This document shows positions 1-5,342 of a stretch of 5,869 nucleotides of DNA, piece by piece; position 1 is the first letter of the stretch, and each line of letters starts with the position of its first letter. The notes beneath the pieces are model-generated. The model was not told the origin of the DNA. It saw only the letters and a list, made by a program, of their open reading frames with translations, and did no database searches. The stretch covers positions 1 through 5,869 of the forward strand of contig JABUSD010000387.1 of the NCBI GenBank assembly GCA_021442845.1, read 5' to 3'. The position numbers and the translations under genes are program-made. This DNA comes from Holdemanella sp. (lineage in GTDB: Bacteria > Bacillota_I > Bacilli_A > Erysipelotrichales > Erysipelotrichaceae).

Positions 1-174
1 AAAGATGGTATGCTGATGTCTATCGATCAATTATGTACACCAGAAGATTTCACAACATTTATCTGTATTTATGTTGATGATGAAATGAGCCAGGTAGGAA
101 TTCTTGACATTCAATATAAAGATGGTACAAAGATTACCTTTAAAGATACAGTAAATACATATGCCGGAAACTAA
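1..174 (+). CDS. C-terminal fragment of a DUF4430 / transcobalamin-like domain protein
   Basis: The frame is open from the first base and ends at TAA 172-174, giving the last 57 residues of a protein whose start lies outside the window. The fragment reads as a short beta-rich tail with 'SIDQL', 'FICIYVDDE', 'VGILDI' and 'DGTKITF'. This order (a small residue-Ile-Asp turn, an I/W-x-Y-V-N/D-D/G-E strand, a V-G-I segment, then D-G-x-K-I-x-F) resembles the end of DUF4430 domains, which resemble the cobalamin-binding C-terminal domain of transcobalamin. Those domains usually sit on secreted or lipid-anchored surface proteins, but the N-terminus that would show a signal peptide is missing. The gene overlaps the downstream S-component gene by 14 nt, so the two are probably co-translated and may work together as a substrate-capture protein and membrane transporter. 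The family call rests on a short pattern match, so it is moderate; the coding frame itself is more secure. Confidence 0.6.
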   Translation, partial: KDGMLMSIDQLCTPEDFTTFICIYVDDEMSQVGILDIQYKDGTKITFKDTVNTYAGN

Positions 175-661
175 GACAAAAAGTATTGTAACGATTGCGA
201 TATTAAGTGTCATTCTATTTATTCAGGAAGAAATGTTGACCTTTCTTCCCAATATTCAGTTAACAGTATTCCTATTGGTTCTATATTCTAAGAAATTAGG
301 ATTTAAAAAGACAACATGCATTGTTTTAATCCATGTCTTATTGGATAATCTTGTATTGGGATCTTTTAATATAATCTATACACCATTCATGTTTATAGGC
401 TGGGAACTGATTCCATTGGGAATAAACACAATCTTTAAAAAGGTAGAAAAAACACTGCATCTAGCATTATTAGGCGTTTTATTTTCTTTTACGTATAGTT
501 TTGTATATATGATTCCGGCCTGCCTGATACTTAAGATGGATTTATTCATCTATTGGAGTGCAGATATTCTATTTGAAATAGTATTAGCTGCATCCAGTTT
601 CTTAAGTATTCTATGGTTATATGAACCATGTGCAAAACTATTCGACCGATATGAATTATAA
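161..661 (+). CDS. ECF-type transporter S-component-like membrane protein
   Basis: This is a very hydrophobic protein of 166 aa with about five or six membrane segments (roughly residues 8-28, 30-45, 52-67, 70-90, 100-124 and 130-155). The size and layout fit substrate-binding S-components of energy-coupling-factor vitamin transporters. The stretch 'FLPNIQLTVFLL' (28-39), the following 'LGF' and the 'DN' at 62-63 resemble the pattern in S-components of the ECF_trnsprt family. No EcfA ATPase or EcfT gene is adjacent, as expected for group II systems that share one energising module encoded elsewhere. The ATG at 161 has no clear Shine-Dalgarno but overlaps the preceding gene's end by 14 nt, so translational coupling is likely. 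A later ATG at 233 would remove the first membrane segment and is too close to its AGGAAG. The substrate cannot be read from the sequence. Cobalamin is attractive, given the DUF4430-like neighbour upstream and cobalamin-dependent MetH downstream; folate or another vitamin is possible. Confidence 0.72.
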   Translation: MPETKTKSIVTIAILSVILFIQEEMLTFLPNIQLTVFLLVLYSKKLGFKKTTCIVLIHVLLDNLVLGSFNIIYTPFMFIGWELIPLGINTIFKKVEKTLHLALLGVLFSFTYSFVYMIPACLILKMDLFIYWSADILFEIVLAASSFLSILWLYEPCAKLFDRYEL

Positions 662-682
662 AGAGCATTCTGCTCTTTTTTT
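660..682 (+). terminator. Rho-independent terminator after the S-component gene
   Basis: An 8-bp perfect stem (AAAGAGCA at 660-667 with TGCTCTTT at 671-678) closes a 3-nt loop and runs directly into a T tract (676-682). The stem begins inside the TAA stop codon (659-661) of the preceding gene. It should separate the upstream transport genes from the methionine operon. The stem has only three G-C pairs and the loop is small, so some read-through is possible. Confidence 0.75.
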
Positions 683-683
683 G

Positions 684-692
684 TGTTATAAT
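684..692 (+). promoter_or_regulatory. Extended -10 promoter for the metF operon
   Basis: TGTTATAAT at 684-692 is a perfect extended -10 element (TGn followed by TATAAT at 687-692). No good -35 hexamer lies 16-18 bases upstream because that space is taken by the terminator hairpin; extended -10 promoters often do without one. Transcription would begin near 699, leaving a leader of only about 20 nt before metF. That is too short for a T-box, S-box/SAM or other methionine riboswitch. Confidence 0.65.
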
Positions 693-720
693 AAATTGCA
701 CATATAAAAGAGGTAGAACC

Positions 721-1614
721 ATGAAAATTTCAGACATTTTAAAGACAAAATCAACTATATCATTTGAAATATTCCCACCAAAGAGCAAAGATGGTGATAT
801 TTCATCGATTTATCATACAATTGATGAATTGGCTAAATTAAATCCAGACTTTATTTCGGTTACATATGGAGCTGGAGGATCCAATAAAGGAAAGACAGTA
901 GAGATTGCTTCGACAATCAAGAATAAATATCACATTGAAAGTGTAGCGCACTTATCATGCATTACCCATACAAAGGAAGATATAGATTCAATCTGTAAAG
1001 AATTAAAGGATAATAATGTAGAGAATATTCTAGCTTTACGAGGAGATTATCCAGTAGGAACAACAGCTTCAGATTATGAAACACGTGATTTTATGTATGC
1101 CAGTGATTTATGTACATATATCAAAGGGAACTTTAAAGATGATTTCTGTTTATCAGGGGCATGTTATCCAGAGATTCATCAGGAAGCTGCCTGTTTTGAA
1201 GAGGACCTGATGGCGTTAAAGGCAAAGGTTGATGCAGGAGCTGAATATCTGGTTACACAGATCTTTTATGATAATAACTATTATTATCGTCTGGTTAAGG
1301 AAGCAAGAAAGATTGGAATTACAGTACCAATCCTTGCTGGTATCATGCCAGTTATCAGCGCTAAATCTTTAAAGCGTACGGCTAGCCTTTGCGGAACATC
1401 CATCCCTTATGATTTATCTTGCTATTTGGAAGATTATTATAATTATCCAGAAGCTATGAAAGAGATAGGAATCAACTATGCAACACGTCAGATCATTGAT
1501 CTGATTTCCAATGGTGTAGATGGTATTCATATCTATTCGATGAATCGACCTGAAATTGCCAAAGCTGTATTTGATAGTATTCCAACGGTATTAAAAGAGT
1601 TGAATCATGATTAA
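721..1614 (+). CDS. metF: 5,10-methylenetetrahydrofolate reductase
   Basis: This is a cytoplasmic flavoenzyme that reduces 5,10-methylene-THF to 5-methyl-THF with NAD(P)H, supplying the methyl donor for methionine synthase. The 297-aa product has the usual length of bacterial MetF and its TIM-barrel signatures in order: SFEIFPPK (14-21), SVTYGAGGS (46-54), HLSC (77-80), ALRGDYP (105-111), ACYPEIHQEA (147-156), VTQIFYD (178-184), ILAGIMPV (204-211) and IHIYSMNRPE (269-278). By alignment with E. coli MetF, Glu16, Asp109 and Gln180 match catalytic/folate-binding Glu28, Asp120 and Gln183. The ATG at 721 has a good ribosome site (AAGAGG, 708-713, 7-nt spacing) and lies just downstream of an extended -10 promoter. 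Its 3' end overlaps the reactivation gene by 8 nt. It lacks the C-terminal regulatory domain of eukaryotic MTHFR, as is normal in bacteria. All key residues I checked are present. Confidence 0.97.
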   Translation: MKISDILKTKSTISFEIFPPKSKDGDISSIYHTIDELAKLNPDFISVTYGAGGSNKGKTVEIASTIKNKYHIESVAHLSCITHTKEDIDSICKELKDNNVENILALRGDYPVGTTASDYETRDFMYASDLCTYIKGNFKDDFCLSGACYPEIHQEAACFEEDLMALKAKVDAGAEYLVTQIFYDNNYYYRLVKEARKIGITVPILAGIMPVISAKSLKRTASLCGTSIPYDLSCYLEDYYNYPEAMKEIGINYATRQIIDLISNGVDGIHIYSMNRPEIAKAVFDSIPTVLKELNHD

Positions 1615-2224
1615 AAAACAGGCGCTAAAGTATTTAGGATATAAGGAATATGATGCATCCATGGATGCCTTATTGGATGCCTATTTAAAGGAATTAGAAA
1701 CTTATATTACCATGAAAGTCTTTTATAAGACTTTTTCTTATCAGAATCAATGCATAAAAGAATTGAATATAGAACTAGATTCTAAAGATGCACAAATCTA
1801 TTTTGATGGATGTAATCGGATTATGGTTATCTGTGCAACTTTAGGAATGGGAGTAGAGCGATATCTTCGTACATTGCAGAAGGTAGATATGGCAAAGTGT
1901 GTCATTATGGATGCGTTAGCCAGTGCATATCTAGAAGTAAAGCTAGATGAATATGAAGAATTCATAAAGGAAGAAAGAACCTACCGATTTGCGCCAGGCT
2001 ATGGGGATTTACCATTAAATTTAAATCGAATGTTTTATGAAACATTGAATTTGAATAAGCAATTAGGATTGACATTGACAGAGACTGGATTGTTTATTCC
2101 CCAAAAAAGTATGTTAGGACTGATTGGATTGGGTAAAGAGAACAAGACACATTTCTGCGGAAACTGTGTAAAATATGATAGTTGTACATTAAGAAAGGAA
2201 GGGATTTCATGCTGGAAAGATTAA
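1607..2224 (+). CDS. Stand-alone cobalamin-dependent methionine synthase activation protein
   Basis: This 205-aa protein resembles the C-terminal activation domain of full-length MetH. That domain binds S-adenosylmethionine and re-methylates cobalamin that has been oxidised to the inactive cob(II) state. The best landmark is RFAPGYGDLPL (127-137), equivalent to the R-x-A-P-G-Y SAM-binding loop of E. coli MetH. IPQKSMLGLIG (164-174) corresponds to the 'P-x-x-S-V-S-G' segment later in that domain. The C-terminus carries Cys184-x2-Cys187-x5-Cys193, then Arg196 and Cys202, a cluster absent from the E. coli domain that could bind a metal or Fe-S centre (inference). The gene lies between metF and a metH lacking this domain, so the two proteins together should do the job of one long MetH. 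The ATG at 1607 overlaps metF by 8 nt and has a modest GAG ribosome site at 1597-1599; its end overlaps metH by 16 nt. The electron donor (flavodoxin or ferredoxin) is not encoded here. Confidence 0.9.
   Translation: MIKKQALKYLGYKEYDASMDALLDAYLKELETYITMKVFYKTFSYQNQCIKELNIELDSKDAQIYFDGCNRIMVICATLGMGVERYLRTLQKVDMAKCVIMDALASAYLEVKLDEYEEFIKEERTYRFAPGYGDLPLNLNRMFYETLNLNKQLGLTLTETGLFIPQKSMLGLIGLGKENKTHFCGNCVKYDSCTLRKEGISCWKD
2194..2203 (+). promoter_or_regulatory. metH: Ribosome binding site that fixes the metH start
   Basis: AAAGGAAGGG lies 5 nt before the ATG at 2209, with its AAAGGA core 9 nt upstream, and sits inside the end of the reactivation gene. It supports ATG 2209 over the TTG at 2182 in the same frame, which has no purine-rich site before it and would place this site inside the coding sequence. 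Confidence 0.85.
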
Positions 2225-4593
2225 AAAAGGATTTATTGTTCTTTGATGGAGCCATGGGGACTCAATTACAGGAAGCAGGATTAAAGACAGGTGGAATTCC
2301 TGAAGAATTGAATATTGAAAATCCAGATCTGATTACATCAATTCATGAAAAGTATTTGAATGCAGGGGCTGATTTCATTACTTTGAATACATTTGGATGT
2401 AATGAGTTAAAGATGAAAAAAGCGAAATATTCCTATAAGGATATGATTCAGGCAGCCATTCAGAATGGAAAGGTAGCCCAAAGAAGAGCGAATAGAGAAA
2501 ACGATAGTTATATTGTATTGGATATTGGACCTATAGGACAGATGTTAGCCCCATTAGGAACATTATCGTTTGATGAGGCTTATGAAATTATAAAAAATCA
2601 GATTCTGGTTGCCAAAGACGATGTAGATGCCATTTTATTTGAAACGATGACAGATTTATATGAGGTAAAGGCAGGTATATTAGCAGCGAAAGAAAATAGC
2701 GATTTACCAATTTTTGTCACAATGACATTTGAACAGAGCAAGCGTACTTTAACCGGAACGGATGTACGCACATTTGTCAATGTGGTAGAAGGATTGGGTG
2801 TGGATGTCTTAGGGGTAAACTGTTCCTTAGGACCAGAAGAATTAAGACCTATTGTCGATGATCTAGTCAATTATGCTCATGTTCCTGTTATGGTACAGCC
2901 AAATGCCGGATTACCTATCTATCATGATGGAAAAACTATCTATAAGGTTACACCATCTGAATTTTCACAGACAATGAGCGAATTTGTCAAGATGGGAATC
3001 AGCATTGCTGGAGGATGCTGTGGAACCAGTCCTGCATTTATTGCAGAAATGAAGAAGACATTACCATCCAAAGTGAACCCAAAGGAAAATCCATATATTA
3101 CCGCTGTATCCAGCCAATATGCAACGGTTGAATTCAAAGGACAGGTTGTTGTATGTGGAGAGCGTCTAAATCCAACGGGAAAGAAGAAGATGAAGCTTGC
3201 CTTAAAGGAAGAACGCTATGATGAACTGGTATTAGAAGGAATCAACCAGGAAAATGCAGGAGCCGATATATTGGATGTCAATGTAGGATTACCAGGAATT
3301 GATGAAGCCAAGGTTATGAAGACAATCATTCCTATGTTACAGGAAGTCATCAACTGTCCATTGCAGATAGATTCATCCAGTGCTTATGCCATTGAACAGG
3401 CATGCCGTTATTATAATGGAAAACCATTGATTAACTCCGTGAATGGAAAAGACAAGGTAATGGAGGAAATCTATCCAATTGTCAAGAAATATGGTGGTGT
3501 TGTTATCGGGTTGACATTGGAAGAAGGAATACCACTATTAGCAGCAGAGCGAGTTGAAATTGCTAAAAAGATGATTTCCAAAGCGGAAAGCTATGGAATC
3601 CGTAAGGAAGATGTGATTATTGACTGTTTGACATTGACCGCATCGGCTCAGCAAAAGGAAGTAAAGGAAACCTTAAACGCCTTGTCTATGGTTCGCAAAA
3701 TGGGACATCAGACTGTATTAGGTGTTTCCAATGTATCTTTTGGTCTTCCAAATCGACCATTGTTAAATCGTACTTTCTTAACCCTTGCAATGCAGGCAGG
3801 TTTAACATTACCAATCATCAATCCATTGGATGATGAATTGATGTCTACCATTGATGCCTTTAATGTATTGTATGATTATGATCATGACTCTATCCGCTAT
3901 ATTGATAAACATGCACAGGATGTTGCAACTCAAAAGATGACAAAGATAGAGAATGCAAAAAAAGAAGAGACAAAAAGTATCAATGACTTAGGCTATGCCA
4001 TCCAGAAAGGGTTAAAAGAAGAAGTATCCCGTTTAACGCAAAAAGAGTTAGAAACAAATGATGGTTTAAAACTGATTAATGAAGTCATCATTCCTGCTTT
4101 AAATCAGGTTGGTGAGGATTATGAAAAAGGAAAGATTTTCTTACCACAGCTCATTCAAAGTGCAGAAACAAGCAAGTTAGCCTTTGAAATAGTACAGAGC
4201 ACATTCAAAGTCGATGAAAATACAACTAAAAAAGGACCTGTTCTAATCTGTACGGTTGAAGGGGATATCCATGATATCGGAAAGAATATCGTAAAGGTTG
4301 TACTGGAAAGCTATGGATATGACATCATTGACTTAGGCAAGGATGTCAAGGTAGAAAAGGTTGTTGAAGCCTATCATACATACAATCCAAAGATTATCGG
4401 ATTATCGGCGCTTATGACAACAACCGTAGCGAATATGAAACGCACGATTGAAGCTTTGCACAACGATGGCTGTACATGTCCAATCTGGGTAGGCGGTGCT
4501 GTGTTAACACAGGATATTGCCAATGAAATCGGTGCAAATTATTATAGTGAAGATGCGATGGCTTCAGTCACATTATTGAATTCACTTCTATAG
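2209..4593 (+). CDS. metH: Cobalamin-dependent methionine synthase, short form (Hcy, pterin and B12 modules)
   Basis: This cytoplasmic enzyme moves a methyl group from 5-methyl-THF via cobalamin to homocysteine, giving methionine and THF. The product is 794 aa, against about 1,200 for E. coli MetH. Module 1 (about 5-285) is the homocysteine methyltransferase barrel: FFDGAMGTQLQ (11-21), then zinc ligands Cys205 in GVNCSLGP and Cys270-Cys271 in GGCCGT. Module 2 (about 312-560) is the pterin-binding barrel: CGERLNPTGKKK (316-327), ENAGADILDVNVG (348-360), LQIDSSS (385-391) and INSVNGK (408-414). Module 3 is the B12 unit: helical cap (about 590-665), then a Rossmann fold with DIHDIG (686-691), where His688 is the expected lower cobalt ligand, SALMTT (733-738) and VGGA (761-764). 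The sequence stops there, so the SAM-dependent reactivation domain is missing; the gene just upstream supplies it. All catalytic signatures I checked are present. Translation is probably coupled through a 16-nt overlap. Confidence 0.97.
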   Translation: MLERLKKDLLFFDGAMGTQLQEAGLKTGGIPEELNIENPDLITSIHEKYLNAGADFITLNTFGCNELKMKKAKYSYKDMIQAAIQNGKVAQRRANRENDSYIVLDIGPIGQMLAPLGTLSFDEAYEIIKNQILVAKDDVDAILFETMTDLYEVKAGILAAKENSDLPIFVTMTFEQSKRTLTGTDVRTFVNVVEGLGVDVLGVNCSLGPEELRPIVDDLVNYAHVPVMVQPNAGLPIYHDGKTIYKVTPSEFSQTMSEFVKMGISIAGGCCGTSPAFIAEMKKTLPSKVNPKENPYITAVSSQYATVEFKGQVVVCGERLNPTGKKKMKLALKEERYDELVLEGINQENAGADILDVNVGLPGIDEAKVMKTIIPMLQEVINCPLQIDSSSAYAIEQACRYYNGKPLINSVNGKDKVMEEIYPIVKKYGGVVIGLTLEEGIPLLAAERVEIAKKMISKAESYGIRKEDVIIDCLTLTASAQQKEVKETLNALSMVRKMGHQTVLGVSNVSFGLPNRPLLNRTFLTLAMQAGLTLPIINPLDDELMSTIDAFNVLYDYDHDSIRYIDKHAQDVATQKMTKIENAKKEETKSINDLGYAIQKGLKEEVSRLTQKELETNDGLKLINEVIIPALNQVGEDYEKGKIFLPQLIQSAETSKLAFEIVQSTFKVDENTTKKGPVLICTVEGDIHDIGKNIVKVVLESYGYDIIDLGKDVKVEKVVEAYHTYNPKIIGLSALMTTTVANMKRTIEALHNDGCTCPIWVGGAVLTQDIANEIGANYYSEDAMASVTLLNSLL

Positions 4594-4604
4594 AAAGGAA
4601 ACAT

Positions 4605-4919
4605 ATGTCAAAAATTTGTAAAGTATGGTTATCCATTTTACTTGCGGTATCCATTTATTCTGTATTAGGCAATGTAAGGTTAGTTCTGAATTATGGACTA
4701 GGAGGTATTTCTTATCTTCTTTCATCAGCTGCCTATGTATTATCTGCCATTCTGATGTTGTTTTATAGGGATAAAAGAGGTTTATATTTATACTTAGCTT
4801 TAGCTGTAATCTCTTTTGTGGTCAATCTTTTGTCAGGTGTAGGCATTGTTACTTCCATCGCATCTGTAGCCATTGGTCCAGCCATTACATATTATGTTAC
4901 AAGGAATCAGTTGAATTAG
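4605..4919 (+). CDS. Small multi-pass membrane protein of unknown function
   Basis: I do not recognise this 104-aa protein. It is strongly hydrophobic, with about four predicted membrane helices (roughly residues 7-28, 34-54, 60-77 and 80-98). A basic loop (RDKRG, 55-59) lies between helices 2 and 3, and polar tails flank both ends. There is no signal peptidase site, cysteine pair or obvious catalytic motif, and both gaps between helices 1-2 and 3-4 are short and glycine-containing. The ATG follows the metH stop by 11 nt with a strong AAAGGA ribosome site (4594-4599), so it is very likely translated from the metF-metH transcript. Base and codon use resemble its neighbours. It could be a small transporter subunit or a generic membrane protein carried along in the operon; position alone does not establish a methionine-related role. 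That it is a real gene is well supported by the start site and spacing; its function is open. Confidence 0.75.
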   Translation: MSKICKVWLSILLAVSIYSVLGNVRLVLNYGLGGISYLLSSAAYVLSAILMLFYRDKRGLYLYLALAVISFVVNLLSGVGIVTSIASVAIGPAITYYVTRNQLN

Positions 4920-4924
4920 AACAT

Positions 4925-5256
4925 ATGAAATTATTTGATTTATTTAATAATGACAAAACAATCCAGAAAATAAGTGCTAAACAGGCAAAGGATATCATGG
5001 AAAAAGAGATGTCTATATTGTCGATTGCCGAAATGAGGATGAGTATAACAGTGGCCATATAAAAAATGCAATTCTAATTCCTTTGCCACAGATTAAGAAG
5101 GCACCTTCTATTTTAAAGGATAAGAATAGGACAATTTTAATTTATTGCCGATCAGGAAATCGAGCTACGCATGCATCCAAGGAATTAAAACAGATGGGAT
5201 ATACAGATATTCGTAATTTTGGTGGTGTCATCACATGGCCTTATGAATTGATATAA
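4925..5256 (+). pseudogene. Single-domain rhodanese interrupted by a one-base frameshift
   Basis: Rhodanese domains carry sulfur as a persulfide on a catalytic cysteine and typically act in sulfur transfer. From ATG 4925 the frame gives a sensible N-terminus ('KISAKQAKDIMEKE') but then goes out of register and stops at 5060-5062 after 45 aa. From 5008 the next frame continues the domain without a break to TAA 5254-5256: DVYIVDCRNEDEY, then SGHIKNAILIPL, then the active-site loop IYCRSGNRA with the catalytic Cys codon at 5146-5148, and a C-terminal GGVITWP. One missing base near 5000-5008, next to the run of five A (5001-5005), explains the break; restoring it would give about 110 aa, a normal size for the PspE/GlpE type. 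There is no start codon in the second frame between its upstream stop (4978-4980) and 5008. The gene begins 5 nt after the small membrane protein's stop, with no clear ribosome site. It may be a recent pseudogene or a sequencing error. Confidence 0.87.
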
Positions 5257-5285
5257 AGAGATGGACTTTCGTTCATCTCTTTATT
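5253..5285 (+). terminator. Rho-independent terminator ending the metF operon
   Basis: A stem of about 13 bp pairs 5253-5265 with 5272-5284, including one G-U pair, around a 6-nt CTTTCG apex that may close further by C5266-G5271. The stem starts within the rhodanese stop codon. The T-rich 3' side (TTTATT at 5280-5285) is short, but the sequence is near-symmetric, so it could act in both directions. It separates the methionine transcript from the MATE gene promoter. Confidence 0.75.
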
Positions 5286-5312
5286 GATTCTAAAATCAAC
5301 AAGGAATATAAT
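5284..5312 (+). promoter_or_regulatory. Sigma-A-type promoter for the MATE gene
   Basis: TTGATT (5284-5289) and a consensus TATAAT (5307-5312) are separated by exactly 17 bases, the optimal spacing for the housekeeping sigma factor. Transcription should begin near 5319, about 24 nt before the MATE start. The -35 box overlaps the tail of the preceding terminator. I see no operator-like inverted repeat around it. Confidence 0.75.
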
Positions 5313-5342
5313 GCCTTCGTACGTTTATGGAGGAAGAAGAGT

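Noticed and set aside
233..661. Alternative ATG 233 start for the S-component
   Set aside because: Its AGGAAG is only 2-3 nt away, and this start would delete the first membrane segment.
693..720. SAM, T-box or cobalamin riboswitch upstream of metF
   Set aside because: The leader after the promoter is only about 20-30 nt, far too short for any of these elements.
31..788. Minus-strand open frames at 31-213 and 546-788
   Set aside because: They cross gene boundaries and the terminator-promoter region of confident + strand genes and show no family features.
2182..2208. TTG start giving metH nine extra N-terminal residues
   Set aside because: There is no ribosome site before it, and the strong AAAGGAAGGG lies between it and ATG 2209; the MetH barrel begins naturally a few residues after the later start.
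2598..3137. Minus-strand open frames opposite metH (2598-2870 and 2940-3137)
   Set aside because: They lie wholly inside a well-supported metH, have no ribosome site or recognisable domain, and have compositions expected of an antisense reading.
157..4927. Shared ACATATG context at three start codons (161, 4605, 4925)
   Set aside because: A seven-base AT-rich match at three of seven starts is easily chance, and the other starts do not share it.
4999..5011. Programmed -1 ribosomal frameshift rescuing the rhodanese
   Set aside because: The direction is right, but GGAAAAAGAG is not a standard X-XXY-YYZ slippery heptamer in the needed register, and I see no strong downstream pseudoknot or stem or upstream Shine-Dalgarno stimulator; mutation or sequence error is simpler.
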